Shown: positions 1 through 9,153, numbered from the stretch's first letter. The stretch is 45,472 nt of DNA from Mycolicibacterium sp. (GCF_016462545.1 NZ_JAEMTA010000042.1:1-45472), one strand, 5' to 3'. Made by a program: numbers and translations. Notes: generated from the letters alone by a model not told the origin.

Positions 1-847
1 GCTCGTCGGGCGGCGGCGGTGGTGGCGTCTCGGGGCGCGCGTCGAGGGTGTCCTGATGCGTCACCACGTAGATCACCACGCCGGTCGACGGTGGCATCAG
101 GGCGGCGAGGCAGTCGTCGGTGCCGCAGAGGCAGGCCAGGCGGTCGGCGCCGTGGGTCAGGGCGTGGAAGGCATCCGCGCGGCGCTGATCCTTGGTCCGC
201 GGATCAGAAGGGCAGACGGTGTCGGCCAGCGCGTCGAGTCGCAGGTCCAGGGCGTGGGCGTCGGTGGCGAACAGTGTCGAGAACAGGGTGGCCAGCCCGC
301 TGCCGTCCTCGATGGTGATGTCCACCCGGCGATCTCGGGCTTGGGCTTCCCGGCGGCGCAACGCCAGCGGGTCGACGTCGGCGATGATCGCATCGATGGT
401 CTTCTCGGTCTTGTCCACCGAGAGTGGTTCGCAGTCCTGAAACGCCGAGGACAGCTGCTCGTCGAGTGCGCGAAGAGCGTCGGGGTCGATGACGTTGGCG
501 GAGCGCGTCACCATCGCCCGCACCACCGGATAGGAGATCAGCCCAGCCGTGAATAGGGCGGCGACCTTCGGGAAGCGTTCGCGCAGGGCGATCCCGACGA
601 GCAGCATGCCCGAGGCCGCACCGGAGGTGATCCGCGCTGCGGCCCCGATGTGCGCGGTCACCGCCGACCAGTTGTCCAGGCACCATTGGTCGCGTTCGGC
701 GGATCCGTCGGCGGCGTGCACGACGGCGAGCATGTCGACCATCGCGGCAACCCGCCGGGCGCAGGAGGCGGATTCGACCCGGGTCCACCCGTCCAGCCCA
801 GCGGCGCCGGATGCGCCTGTCGCCGAAGCCACCAATGAGTCGAACAT
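1..847 (-). CDS. DUF222 / 13E12-repeat family protein, N-terminal part (3' end off window)
   Basis: Reading the minus strand from the ATG at 847 gives an open frame of 282 codons to the window edge, starting MFDSLVASAT. It has the look of the DUF222 domain found in mycobacterial 13E12-repeat proteins: an alpha-helical N-terminal half, a hydrophobic 'SYPVVRAMVTR' stretch, a 'DP.ALRRREAQARDRRVDI' region, and a 'CLCGTDDC' motif near residues 250-260. It ends in a proline-rich linker (PPPPPDE). In this family an HNH nuclease domain normally follows the linker; here it would lie outside the window. Function is not established; these genes are multicopy and behave like mobile or repeated elements. 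The overlapping minus-strand frame starting at 851 is a shadow. Recognition is good; the C-terminal half is unseen. Confidence 0.85.
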   Translation of the reverse strand, partial: MFDSLVASATGASGAAGLDGWTRVESASCARRVAAMVDMLAVVHAADGSAERDQWCLDNWSAVTAHIGAAARITSGAASGMLLVGIALRERFPKVAALFTAGLISYPVVRAMVTRSANVIDPDALRALDEQLSSAFQDCEPLSVDKTEKTIDAIIADVDPLALRRREAQARDRRVDITIEDGSGLATLFSTLFATDAHALDLRLDALADTVCPSDPRTKDQRRADAFHALTHGADRLACLCGTDDCLAALMPPSTGVVIYVVTHQDTLDARPETPPPPPPDE

Positions 848-1013
848 GCATTCGAATCTACGCCCGGGCGACGATGAAAAAGCGACGTGAAACCCAATAT
901 GTGGATGAAACCCAGACTGTGCACAACCCGCGCGAAGGCGCCGAATGTGTCAGTCCGACATGGTAACTCGCCACCCACGGCGAATTCCCAGGTTGCCGAC
1001 GTAGCTTCGGCGC

Positions 1014-1913
1014 ATGTCGTCGCCCGCTGACACGCCGCTCTCGCTCGCTGTGGCCGTGCAGTCCTGGCGGTTCGATGCCGCCGCGGTGCTGCTCATCGTG
1101 GTCCTCGGCGTCGGGTACGCCCGTTGCCCTCGAATGGGTCGAGGTCCCACGTCGTGCTTCATCGCCGGCCTCGTGCTGTGGGCACTGGCGACGTGCAGCG
1201 TGATCGCCGTGTACGCGCCCGTACTGTTCTGGATGCGGGCGCTGCAGGTGCTGATGTCGCTGTTCGTCGTCCCCTTCCTGCTTGCTCTGGGCAGGCCGGT
1301 CAGCGCGATGCGGGCCGCGCTCTCGGAATCGGGCCGGGTGAGAATGGACCGACTGCTGGCCTCCCGCCCATGCCGACTGGCGCTCTCGCCGCTGAGTACT
1401 TCCGTTGCGATGCTGGGCGTGCCGTGGCTGCTCTATCTGACGCCCTGGTACGTGGCGTCGATGACGGGCACGGTCGCATCATTGACGCGAATCCTGCTCC
1501 TGACAATCGGTTTCGGCTACTTCTACGCCCGTCTGCAGAGCGACCCCGTGCCCAGGCGGTACTCGCCGCTGCTGTCCATCGGTATCAGCGTGGTGGAGTC
1601 GCTCGGCGACGGCCTGCTGGGTCTGGTGCTGTGGTTGGGACCACTCATCGCCGTCGACTATTACGCAGGCCTGCAACGGGATTGGGGCCCTAGCGCGAGG
1701 GTCGACCAGTCGGTCGGCGCGGGGATCCTGTGGATCGTCGGCGACGTGCTCGGGGTTCCGTTCCTGGCGGTCCTCATGCGGGGACTGTCCAAACACGAGA
1801 AAGTCAGGGCGAAAGAGGTGGACGCGGAGCTCGAGGACACGACCGATGGACCCGCACCCGCACTGTGGTGGGAGGCCGATCCGCAACTCGGCGAGCGTTT
1901 CGGCAGGCGTTAG
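1014..1913 (+). CDS. CtaG-like (Caa3_CtaG) membrane protein, histidine-poor
   Basis: 299-residue polytopic membrane protein with about seven hydrophobic segments. The layout matches the cytochrome c oxidase assembly factor family Caa3_CtaG: 'VVPFLLALGRPV' near 85-96, 'DPVPRR' at 177-182, and 'DQSVGAGILWIVGDV' near 231-245 correspond to family landmarks. Family members assist copper delivery to cytochrome oxidase. This copy is odd because its only histidine is H261, in the C-terminal loop; the membrane histidines normally expected around the 'HM.QHM' segment and the later helix are replaced (here 'WMRALQVLM' at 73-81). It may therefore not bind copper. No clear Shine-Dalgarno precedes the ATG. 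Its stop lies 6 bp from the stop of pknG. Fold assignment is fairly sure; function is uncertain. Confidence 0.75.
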   Translation: MSSPADTPLSLAVAVQSWRFDAAAVLLIVVLGVGYARCPRMGRGPTSCFIAGLVLWALATCSVIAVYAPVLFWMRALQVLMSLFVVPFLLALGRPVSAMRAALSESGRVRMDRLLASRPCRLALSPLSTSVAMLGVPWLLYLTPWYVASMTGTVASLTRILLLTIGFGYFYARLQSDPVPRRYSPLLSIGISVVESLGDGLLGLVLWLGPLIAVDYYAGLQRDWGPSARVDQSVGAGILWIVGDVLGVPFLAVLMRGLSKHEKVRAKEVDAELEDTTDGPAPALWWEADPQLGERFGRR

Positions 1914-1919
1914 AACGCG

Positions 1920-4178
1920 TTAGAACGTGCTCATGGGCCGGACGCTGTTGGCGAGATCGACCAGCGCGTAACGATGTTCCTGCGTCGGCGCGACTCTCGA
2001 CAGTCCTCGCAGTGACGCCTCGACCCCGAGCCGCAGGCCGTGTTCGGTGAAGGGGAACCCCAGGATGTGATTGGTGCTGGCGGTGTTGTCGGCCAGCCAA
2101 TCCATGGCAGTTCCGAGCACCAGCGCACGGATCTGCAGAACCCGTGGCTCCGTGTCCGGCAACACCTCCACCCGTCGCGCAGCGTCGCGGATCTGCTGTT
2201 CGGTGATCTCGCTGCCGGACCGCCCGGACAGTAGCGTGACGGCGCTGGTGAGTCTCGCCGTGGTGAAGTGTCGCGACGTGGGCGGCACCTGGTCGAGCGT
2301 GGTGACGGCGTCGTCGCGCTGGGCGTCGGCGGACTGTGCGCGCGCCAGCCCGAATCCGGCCGAGACGATGCCATTGTCGGTGTTCCACACCGTCTTGTAG
2401 AACTTCCGTTCGTCGGCCGAGCCGCTCAACTCCGCGGTGGCCGCCAGGGCCAGCTTCGGCGCTAGTTCACCGGGCAGGGTGTCCAGCACCTCCGTGAAGT
2501 GTTTGGTCGCGGATTCGTAGTCGGCGGACAGCAATTCGGCGACGGCGCGGAACCACACCAGGCGCCAGCGCCAACCCACCCGCTCCTGAAGATCGTCGAG
2601 CTTGCGGTTCGCCTTGGCCACGTCGCCGAGGTCGAGCAGGGCCCGGACCTCCATCAGCGGCAGCTCGACGGACTCCGAGAGGTCGACTCCGCCGTCGGAG
2701 TCCAGCGACCCGTAACGCGCCGCCCGCAGCGAGTCGAGCGTCTGCACCGGCTGGCTGAGCACGGTCGCCGACAGCACTGCCGCTCCCACGTCGGCGGGGT
2801 CGACGAGCGGCACCTGTAGCGCCCTGACGATCTCCTGTGCGGTCAACTTCTCGGAGTGAACCTGCCCATCCAGGTATACGTCGGTGTGCGCGACGAGAAG
2901 GTCGATGCCGAACGTCGATCGTGACGGGCTGAACACCGTGGACAGACCTGGCCGCGGCAAGCCGGAGTCTTGCGCGACGACCTCGCGGAGCACGCCGATC
3001 AGCTGACCGGCCATCTCCTCGGCGCTGGCGAATCGTCGGCGCGGATCGGGGTCGATCGCACGCTGCAATAGCCGACCGAACGAATCATGGCGGGCCAGAA
3101 CGGGATCGCCCTCAGGGAGGCCGTCGTCGTAGCGGCCGTTGCGGGTCCGCAGGTCCAGCGTCAACGCGGCGAGCGTACGACCCACCGTGTAGATGTCGGT
3201 GGCCATCGTCGGCCCCGTCTTGACGATCTCCGGTGCCTGGTATCCCGGTGTGCCATAAAGGAATCCGTAGGAGTTCAGCCGCGAGACTGCGCCAAGGTCG
3301 ATGAGCTTGAGCTGCTCCTCGGTGACCATGATGTTCTCGGGTTTGAGGTCGTTGTACACCAGTCCCACCGAGTGCAGATACCCGAGTGCGGGCAGGATCT
3401 CGAGCATGTACGCGATCGCCTGCGCGACCGGAAGCTTGTGCCCCTTGGCTTGTTTCAGCGAGGTGCCGCCGACGTACTCCATCACGATGTAGCCGACGGG
3501 GTCGCCGTTCTTGTCGTCGTGTTCGACGAAGTTGAAGATCTTCACGATTCCGGGATGGGTGACCTCGGCGAGGAACTGGCGCTCAGCCATCGCGATGGAC
3601 TGTGCCTCGGCGTCTCCCGAGTGCACCAGACCCTTGAGGACGACGGGCCGGTCGTTGACGTTCTTGTCGAACGCCAGATAGATCCAGCCGAGCCCACCGT
3701 GCGCGATGCAGCCCTTGATCTCGTACTGGTCGACCACCATGTCGCCCGGACTCAGCTGCGGGAGAAAGGAATACGGGCTGCCGCAGTGCGGGCACCAGCC
3801 CTCGGAGAGCGCCTCGCCGTCGGAGCTCGACCTGCCGACCGGTCTGCCACAGTTCCAGCAGAACCGCTTCGCCTCGGCCACCACCGGATCGGTCATCAGG
3901 GCTTCGAGCGGGTCCCGCTCCGGAACGCGGGGCACCTCGACCAGGCCACCGCCGAGTCGCCGGATCGGCGACCACTGCCGCGTCAGCATGGTCGTCTGCT
4001 CGTGCGGCTCGGTCTCGACGCTGCTGACCGAGAATCCGTCGGAGTCGTCGTCGTCGAAGTTCGGCCGGAACACGGCCTGGGTCGCCATCGGCCGCATGGT
4101 GGCCAACGAGTCGTAGGTCATGGCGTCCGCGGGCTGGGTGCCCGGGCCCTCGTCGGGTGCCTCCGGTGGAGTGGTCAT
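1920..4178 (-). CDS. pknG: Serine/threonine protein kinase PknG
   Basis: 752 residues, the expected length for mycobacterial PknG. Order of parts: a disordered acidic N-terminus; a rubredoxin-like metal site formed by C107/C110 and C129/C132 (CWNC...CPHC); a kinase domain with lysine K182 (VVLKGL), the catalytic loop YNDLKPEN with D277, and IDLG (D294) in place of DFG; and a C-terminal helical TPR-type region. PknG phosphorylates the FHA protein GarA to control glutamate/2-oxoglutarate metabolism, and in pathogens affects phagosome maturation. It is cytosolic. The start ATG shares one base with the glnH stop (TGATG), so it is translationally coupled as the last gene of glnX-glnH-pknG. All key residues are present. 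Confidence 0.98.
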   Translation of the reverse strand: MTTPPEAPDEGPGTQPADAMTYDSLATMRPMATQAVFRPNFDDDDSDGFSVSSVETEPHEQTTMLTRQWSPIRRLGGGLVEVPRVPERDPLEALMTDPVVAEAKRFCWNCGRPVGRSSSDGEALSEGWCPHCGSPYSFLPQLSPGDMVVDQYEIKGCIAHGGLGWIYLAFDKNVNDRPVVLKGLVHSGDAEAQSIAMAERQFLAEVTHPGIVKIFNFVEHDDKNGDPVGYIVMEYVGGTSLKQAKGHKLPVAQAIAYMLEILPALGYLHSVGLVYNDLKPENIMVTEEQLKLIDLGAVSRLNSYGFLYGTPGYQAPEIVKTGPTMATDIYTVGRTLAALTLDLRTRNGRYDDGLPEGDPVLARHDSFGRLLQRAIDPDPRRRFASAEEMAGQLIGVLREVVAQDSGLPRPGLSTVFSPSRSTFGIDLLVAHTDVYLDGQVHSEKLTAQEIVRALQVPLVDPADVGAAVLSATVLSQPVQTLDSLRAARYGSLDSDGGVDLSESVELPLMEVRALLDLGDVAKANRKLDDLQERVGWRWRLVWFRAVAELLSADYESATKHFTEVLDTLPGELAPKLALAATAELSGSADERKFYKTVWNTDNGIVSAGFGLARAQSADAQRDDAVTTLDQVPPTSRHFTTARLTSAVTLLSGRSGSEITEQQIRDAARRVEVLPDTEPRVLQIRALVLGTAMDWLADNTASTNHILGFPFTEHGLRLGVEASLRGLSRVAPTQEHRYALVDLANSVRPMSTF

Positions 4179-5140
4179 CAGCCGTCATACCTCGGGACCG
4201 GTGGCGCCGGGGCCGGCCCGAGCACCGTCAACCACTTGCGGTACAAGGTGTTCCACGTGCCATCGCGGCGCACCCGCTCGAGTGTTCCGTTGACGAAGCG
4301 CACCAGACCGGTGTTCTCCTTGTTGATCCCAATGCCGTACGGCTCCTTTGCCATGGACGGCCCGACGATGTGCAGGTACGGGTCCTGGCTGACCAGACCG
4401 GCGAGGATCGAGTCGTCCGTGCTGACGGCGTCGACCTGACGCTGCTGCAGCGCGACCAGGCAGTCGGCCCACGTCACGACCTCGACGATGACGGGTGGCG
4501 GGCTGATCTGCTGAATGCGCGTCAACGACGTCGTCCCCGTCACCGCGCACACCCGCTTGCCCGCCAGGTCGGAGGCCTGGGTGATCGCCGAGTCGCGGGG
4601 CGCCAGGATCCGTTGATTGGCCGCGAGGTACTCGGTGGAGAAGTTCACCAACTCCTTGCGCGCGCAGTTGATGCTCATGGTCTTGACCACGATGTCGACC
4701 TGATTGTTCTGCAGCGCGGCAATCCGGTCGGCTGACGACAGGATCCGGTATTCGACCTGCGATGGGGTGCCGAAGATGTCACGCGCCACCTCGCCCGCGA
4801 TGTCGACGTCGAAGCCGGTGATCTCGCCCGTGATCGGGTCTCGGAAGCTGAACAGGTTGCTACCGATGTCGAGACCCACGATGAGCCTGCCGCGGTTGCG
4901 GATGTTGGTGACGGCCTCGTCGGCCTCGGCCTTGGTGGGGAACGGCCGAAGGCTTGCGGTGCAATCGTCGTCGCTCTCGGTCTCGGGGAGTTGCACGGGC
5001 ACCGGAGCCGCCTCCGTCATCCCCGCGGGCGTCGGCGGTGCGAGCGTCACCGAGGGCACGGTGACGGCGGGCGCGGTCTGGCTGCAGCCGGCGAGCATCG
5101 TCACCGCTGCGAGCAAGACCATCAGGCGTCGTGTCGTCAT
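4178..5140 (-). CDS. glnH: Glutamine/amino-acid-binding lipoprotein GlnH
   Basis: 320-residue solute-binding protein of the SBP_bac_3 family. The N-terminus MTTRRLMVLLAAVTMLAGC is a lipoprotein signal peptide with lipobox LAGC (lipidated C19), so it sits on the outer face of the membrane. The two-lobed amino-acid-binding fold shows in 'RGRLIVGLDIGSNLFSFRD', 'GFDVDIAGEVARDIFG' and the later 'KRVCAVTGTTS'. In mycobacteria GlnH binds Asp/Glu/Gln and passes the signal through the membrane protein GlnX to the kinase PknG. The gene lies between those two genes; its ATG overlaps the upstream stop by 4 nt (ATGA), and its own stop overlaps the pknG start. No ABC permease is adjacent, which fits a sensing rather than transport role. 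Confidence 0.95.
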   Translation of the reverse strand: MTTRRLMVLLAAVTMLAGCSQTAPAVTVPSVTLAPPTPAGMTEAAPVPVQLPETESDDDCTASLRPFPTKAEADEAVTNIRNRGRLIVGLDIGSNLFSFRDPITGEITGFDVDIAGEVARDIFGTPSQVEYRILSSADRIAALQNNQVDIVVKTMSINCARKELVNFSTEYLAANQRILAPRDSAITQASDLAGKRVCAVTGTTSLTRIQQISPPPVIVEVVTWADCLVALQQRQVDAVSTDDSILAGLVSQDPYLHIVGPSMAKEPYGIGINKENTGLVRFVNGTLERVRRDGTWNTLYRKWLTVLGPAPAPPVPRYDG

Positions 5141-6456
5141 CTGTACTCACTCAACCGTGGCCACAGCCCGAGCGCCACCGCGATCGCGGCGATGATGCTG
5201 AGTACCGCCGCCCCGACCGTGGCGCCGGACAGCACCCGCCGGGCATTGACGATGTCGTTGCGTAGCTGCTGACGGCTCTCCCCGATGCCCTTGGTGAGCG
5301 CGGCGTCGAGCTTGTCGAACGCCGGAGTGGAGTCGTCCTCGCCGGTGCCGAGGGCCACCTGGGTCGCGGCCTGGTAGTTCCCGACGGCGATGTAGGCGTT
5401 GATCCGGTCGTCGGCGGCGCGCCAGCGGCGCAGCAGCTGTTCTGCATCCGCCAGATCAGCCTTGTCGATCGCGTCGTCGCGGCCCAGATAGTCGGCGAGT
5501 TGCTGCTGCATGGTGTCGATGCGCTGGTAGTACGACTGCTTGCGGACGCCCTCGTCGCCGCGGCGGATCAACGACAGGGTCTCGTCGGCACGCGCCTGCT
5601 GCGCGGTGATCGCCATGGTGGTGACGGTCTTGAGCGATTCGGCCGCCGTGCTCTTCGCGCTGCGGCTGTCGGCGGTCGAGATCGTCAGGGCGGTACCCAC
5701 CCACACGATCATGACGAGCACCGCCATGCCTCCCGCAACGAACCCGATGTTCACCCGGCGGCGGGTGCGCCGGGCCAGCCATCGATTCGCGAACGCCCCG
5801 AACATCAGCGTCGCCAACACCACCAGGATCACCGGCGCCGGGATCCGGGTCGACGCGGTCGTCTCGATGTCGACCTGCTTGCTGGTCTCCTCGTAGAGCC
5901 GTTGGGCGTCGGGGAGGATCTGCGTCTGCATCAGGGCCGAGGCCTCCGACAGGTACGACGAGCCGACCGGATTGCCTGCGCGGTTGTTCGTGCGCGCCGT
6001 CTCGACCAGGCCCGTATACACGGCGAGTTGGGCATTGATCCGACCCAGCAGCCGGACCATCTCGTCGTCGGTGAGACCGCTGGAGGCCCGGGTCACCGCG
6101 ACGGAGGCGTCGGTGATGGCCTGCTCGTAGCGCTGCCGCACGGCTCGCGGTTCGGCGCCGGAGATGAAGGCCGTCGCCGCGGCGGCGTCGGCGACCGACA
6201 GCGTCGTATAGAGCTGGCCACCCGCGAAAGCCAGCGGTTCGGTGTGATCCAGCACGTTGGACAGGGCCTCTTGGCGCCCGTTGATCGTGGTCGACGTCGC
6301 GAAGGCACAGGCAATCACCAACGCGGAGAGTACGAAGCCGATCGTGAGGATTCGGCCGGGAGTCGTCCAGAGGAACCACCACCGCGGGTGCGCTGGTCTG
6401 GTTTGTGAGCGGGACGCAAGGGGCTCAGTGGAAGGGTGCGCCAACTCCACAGTCAC
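5137..6456 (-). CDS. glnX: GlnX, membrane sensor component of the GlnH-PknG pathway (Rv0412c-like)
   Basis: 439 residues, matching the length I recall for Rv0412c. There are hydrophobic membrane segments near residues 35-55, about 205-225 and 237-257, and a final one near 410-430. Long helical extracytoplasmic or coiled regions lie between them, rich in Ala, Gln and Asp ('TAQQARADETLSLIRRG'). The family is described as linking external amino-acid binding by GlnH to activation of PknG. The start chosen is GTG at 6456 (GTGACTGTGGAG). It is the first gene of the three-gene operon; the 147 bp between it and mutT3 must hold both divergent promoters. Identification rests mainly on the unmistakable operon context plus length and topology. 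Confidence 0.9.
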   Translation of the reverse strand: MTVELAHPSTEPLASRSQTRPAHPRWWFLWTTPGRILTIGFVLSALVIACAFATSTTINGRQEALSNVLDHTEPLAFAGGQLYTTLSVADAAAATAFISGAEPRAVRQRYEQAITDASVAVTRASSGLTDDEMVRLLGRINAQLAVYTGLVETARTNNRAGNPVGSSYLSEASALMQTQILPDAQRLYEETSKQVDIETTASTRIPAPVILVVLATLMFGAFANRWLARRTRRRVNIGFVAGGMAVLVMIVWVGTALTISTADSRSAKSTAAESLKTVTTMAITAQQARADETLSLIRRGDEGVRKQSYYQRIDTMQQQLADYLGRDDAIDKADLADAEQLLRRWRAADDRINAYIAVGNYQAATQVALGTGEDDSTPAFDKLDAALTKGIGESRQQLRNDIVNARRVLSGATVGAAVLSIIAAIAVALGLWPRLSEYR

Positions 6457-6603
6457 CTGTGCGCGGACCTCTGCTTTCGGTGCTACTTTCCCGACTCCTC
6501 AACTGTAAAGGAATTCTAAGAGCAGGGGGCGGGACGCGCGGGACAATCACCGACACCCGCGGAGGAACCCCGAGATGGGGCGCGTGCGACCGAGCCCAAA
6601 GAG

Positions 6604-7134
6604 ATGCCGGAGCCCTATCCTGAAGTCGTGCGTGGTGATGGGGACGGCTGGGTCTTGTCCGATGACGGTGTCCCATTCTGGGGTCGCCACGGCGCGGCGG
6701 GTCTGCTGTTGCGGGCCCCACGTCCCGGTGGGGGAGCGACGGTGCTCCTTCAGCATCGCGCTCCCTGGAGCCATCAGGGCGGCACGTGGAGCCTGCCCGG
6801 GGGCGCTCGCGACAGCCACGAGACCGTCGAGCAGGCGGCGATCCGCGAAGCGAACGAGGAGGCCGGTCTGACGTCCGACCAGTTGGTGGTCCGGACGACG
6901 GTGATCACCGCCGAGATCTCCGGAGCCGGCGGGTCCTATTGGAGCTATACGACGGTGATAGCCGACGCGCCCGAGCCGTTGCGCACCGTGCCGAACCGCG
7001 AGAGCTCCGAGCTGCGCTGGGTCGCCGAGGACGAGGTGATCGATCTACCCCTGCACCCGGGCTTTGCCGCCAGCTGGGAGCGGCTGCGTTCGGAGTCGGC
7101 GTCGCTGCCGTTCCACCTCAATCGCGAGCGGTGA
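6604..7134 (+). CDS. mutT3: Nudix hydrolase MutT3
   Basis: 176-residue Nudix protein. The Nudix box spans residues 67-89 (G67, E73, R81-E82, E85-E86, G88) and fits GX5EX7REUXEEXGU exactly, so the Mg-binding glutamates are intact. The MutT3 family of mycobacteria hydrolyses oxidised or other nucleoside diphosphate substrates as a housekeeping activity; the exact substrate of this copy cannot be read from sequence. Position between glnX and thiE matches Rv0413. Its stop overlaps the thiE stop by 17 bp in convergent orientation. Confidence 0.93.
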   Translation: MPEPYPEVVRGDGDGWVLSDDGVPFWGRHGAAGLLLRAPRPGGGATVLLQHRAPWSHQGGTWSLPGGARDSHETVEQAAIREANEEAGLTSDQLVVRTTVITAEISGAGGSYWSYTTVIADAPEPLRTVPNRESSELRWVAEDEVIDLPLHPGFAASWERLRSESASLPFHLNRER

Positions 7135-7801
7135 CGGCGGCCTTCAGGTCGCGGGCGGCTGCGGCGGGGTCCTCGGCCGCGGTGATGGCCCGCACGACCA
7201 CGATCCGCCGGGCGCCCGCGTCCAGCACGTCGGGTAGTCGGTCGAGGTCGATGCCGCCGATGGCGAACCACGGCTTCTCGGGACCGAGTTCCGCGGCCGT
7301 GCGGACCAGGTCGAGGCCGGGTGCCGCACGCCCGGGCTTCGTCGGGGTCGGCCAGCACGGACCGACGCAGAAGTAGTCGACGGGCTCGGCCACTGCCGTG
7401 CGGACCTGCTCGGCGTCGTGCGAGGACCGCCCGATCAGCGGGCCTGCTCCGATGACGTCGCGGGCGATCGACAGAGGCAGGTCGTCCTGGCCGAGGTGAA
7501 GGACGTCGGCTCCGGCGGCCCGGGCGAGGTCGGCCCGGTCGTTGACGGCGAACAGAGCGCCGTGCCTGCGGGCCGCGTCGGCGAGCACCTCGAGGGCCGC
7601 GAGCTCGCCGCGGGCCTCCAGGGGACCGAACTGCCTCTCGCCGGCCGAACCCTTGTCGCGGAGCTGGATGACGTCGACCCCACCGGCCAGCGCCGCGTCG
7701 ACGAATTCGGCGAGGTCGCCGCGCTCGCGTCGTGCGTCGGTGCACAGGTAGAGCCTGGCGGCTGCGAGCCGCCGACCAGGGTGTCCGGTGGGTTCAACCA
7801 T
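7118..7801 (-). CDS. thiE: Thiamine-phosphate synthase ThiE
   Basis: 227 residues starting at ATG 7801 (MVEPTGHPGRRL). ThiE joins HMP-PP and the thiazole phosphate to make thiamine monophosphate. Family landmarks in order are LYLCTDAR, QLRDKGSAG, FAVNDRADLA, VLHLGQDDLP, GRSSHD, VGPCWPTPTK and AIGGIDLD. The frame stays open to 7900, but those extra codons run antisense through the TPP riboswitch of thiO, so the later ATG is preferred; it also gives the normal family length. It is transcribed divergently from the thiO-thiS-thiG operon and is not itself preceded by a THI element that I can see. Confidence 0.95.
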   Translation of the reverse strand: MVEPTGHPGRRLAAARLYLCTDARRERGDLAEFVDAALAGGVDVIQLRDKGSAGERQFGPLEARGELAALEVLADAARRHGALFAVNDRADLARAAGADVLHLGQDDLPLSIARDVIGAGPLIGRSSHDAEQVRTAVAEPVDYFCVGPCWPTPTKPGRAAPGLDLVRTAAELGPEKPWFAIGGIDLDRLPDVLDAGARRIVVVRAITAAEDPAAAARDLKAAVTARD

Positions 7802-7840
7802 GCCGCGAAGGTTAGCGACCGGCGAGTACCCTCGGACGGG

Positions 7841-7931
7841 CGACACGGGAGTCCCGGAATCGGGGGCTGAGAGTGGGTGCGATGCCACCCTTACCGTCAC
7901 ACCTGATCCGGGTCATGCCGGCGTAGGAAGG
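7841..7931 (+). promoter_or_regulatory. TPP riboswitch (THI element) upstream of thiO
   Basis: The plus strand carries the conserved thi-box blocks in order: GGGGGCTGAGA (7862-7872), ACCCTT (7887-7892), ACCTGATCCGGGTCATGCCG (7901-7920) and CGTAGGAAGG (7922-7931). The last block contains the Shine-Dalgarno for the TTG start at 7940. This placement suggests that TPP binding hides the ribosome site and blocks translation, the usual mode in high-GC actinobacteria. It controls thiO-thiS-thiG and the two genes coupled behind them. Confidence 0.93.
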
Positions 7932-7939
7932 ACAGGGAA

Positions 7940-8959
7940 TTGCGTACCCAGCACGCCGGGCGATCGTTGGCCGTCGTCGGTGGGGGTGTCATCGGATTGT
8001 CGGTGGCCCGCCGCGCGGCGCTCGACGGGTGGACCGTGCGCGTGCACCGGAGTCCGGCGCACGGCGCCTCTTGGGTGGCGGGGGGCATGTTGGCTCCGCA
8101 CAGCGAGGCCTGGCCCGGCGAAGAGCGGCTGCTGCAGATCGGGTTGGCCTCGCTGCAGATGTGGCACGACGACTTCCTCGACGGCCTGCCCGCGGACGTC
8201 GTCACCGCCCGCGGCTCGCTGGTGGTCGCCGTCGACCGTGCCGACGTCACCGATCTGGCTACCACCGGGGAATGGCTTGCGGCGCAGGGGCATCCGGTGA
8301 CGATGACCAGGGCGGCGCGTGAGTTGGAGCCGCTGCTGGGTCAGAGCATCCGGCACGGCTTCGTCGCCGACACCGAACTCGCAGTGGACAACCGGGCCAT
8401 CGTCGAAGCCCTGGCGACTCGGTGTGCGAATCTCGGCGTCACGTGGGCGCCGCCGGTCGAGACGCTGGACGAGGCGCGCGACGCCGACGTGGTGGTGATA
8501 GCCAACGGCATCGATGCGCCCTCGCTGTGGCCCGGGCTGCCGATCCGGCCGGTGAAGGGCGAGGTGTTGCGGCTTCGGTGGCGACGGGGGTGTATGCCGT
8601 TGCCGCAGCGAGTGATTCGGGCCCGCGTTCACGGTAGGCAGGTGTACCTGGTGCCGCGCGCGGACGGCGTCGTGGTCGGGGCCACGCAGTACGAACACGG
8701 CCGCGACACCGCCCCCGCGGTGGCAGGCGTTCGGGAACTGCTCGACGATGCGTGCGAGGTGATGCCCGCGCTCGGCGAGTACGAGCTCGCCGAGTGCGCC
8801 GCGGGCCTGCGCCCGATGACCCCGGACAACCTGCCCGTCGTCGGCAGACTCGACGAGCGCACGCTGGTCGCGGCCGGTCACGGTCGCTCGGGATTCCTGT
8901 TGGCGCCGTGGACCGCCGCGACGATCGCTGCCGAGTTGAAAGTGGGTGTGCCCGCATGA
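7940..8959 (+). CDS. thiO: Glycine oxidase ThiO
   Basis: 339-residue FAD-dependent oxidase of the DAO family. N-terminal GxGxxG dinucleotide-binding motif (VVGGGVIGLSVARRA) and the typical C-terminal 'GLRPMTPDNLPVVG' followed by 'GHGRSGFLLAPWT'. ThiO oxidises glycine to the dehydroglycine needed by ThiG to make the thiazole ring. The likely start is TTG at 7940, 8 nt after the AGGAAGG that ends the riboswitch; no ATG or GTG is better placed. Its stop overlaps the thiS ATG (ATGA). Confidence 0.94.
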   Translation: MRTQHAGRSLAVVGGGVIGLSVARRAALDGWTVRVHRSPAHGASWVAGGMLAPHSEAWPGEERLLQIGLASLQMWHDDFLDGLPADVVTARGSLVVAVDRADVTDLATTGEWLAAQGHPVTMTRAARELEPLLGQSIRHGFVADTELAVDNRAIVEALATRCANLGVTWAPPVETLDEARDADVVVIANGIDAPSLWPGLPIRPVKGEVLRLRWRRGCMPLPQRVIRARVHGRQVYLVPRADGVVVGATQYEHGRDTAPAVAGVRELLDDACEVMPALGEYELAECAAGLRPMTPDNLPVVGRLDERTLVAAGHGRSGFLLAPWTAATIAAELKVGVPA

Positions 8960-9153
8960 AGGTCGTGGTGAACGACGAGTCGGTCGAGGTTGACGACGAC
9001 ACCAATGTCGCCGATCTCCTTGCTGGCCTTGGCATTCCGGACAAGGGCATTGCGGTCGCGGTCGACTGGGCGGTGATCCCCCGCTCGGAGTGGCACCTGA
9101 GGCTGTCCGATGGCGCGAAGGTGGAGGTCGTGACGGCGGTGCAGGGTGGCTGA
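8956..9153 (+). CDS. thiS: Sulfur carrier protein ThiS
   Basis: 65-residue ubiquitin-like protein ending in the essential Gly-Gly (VVTAVQGG). The C-terminal glycine is adenylated and thiocarboxylated, then donates sulfur to the thiazole during ThiG catalysis. Length and the 'VNDESVEVDDDTNVADLL' N-terminal half fit the family. The ATG overlaps the thiO stop by 4 nt and the next gene, thiG, begins 8 nt before its end, so expression is tightly coupled. Confidence 0.96.
   Translation: MKVVVNDESVEVDDDTNVADLLAGLGIPDKGIAVAVDWAVIPRSEWHLRLSDGAKVEVVTAVQGG

Noticed and set aside
7802..7900. N-terminal extension of thiE to 7900
   Set aside because: The extra codons are antisense to the conserved TPP riboswitch and make the protein longer than the family; ATG 7801 fits better.
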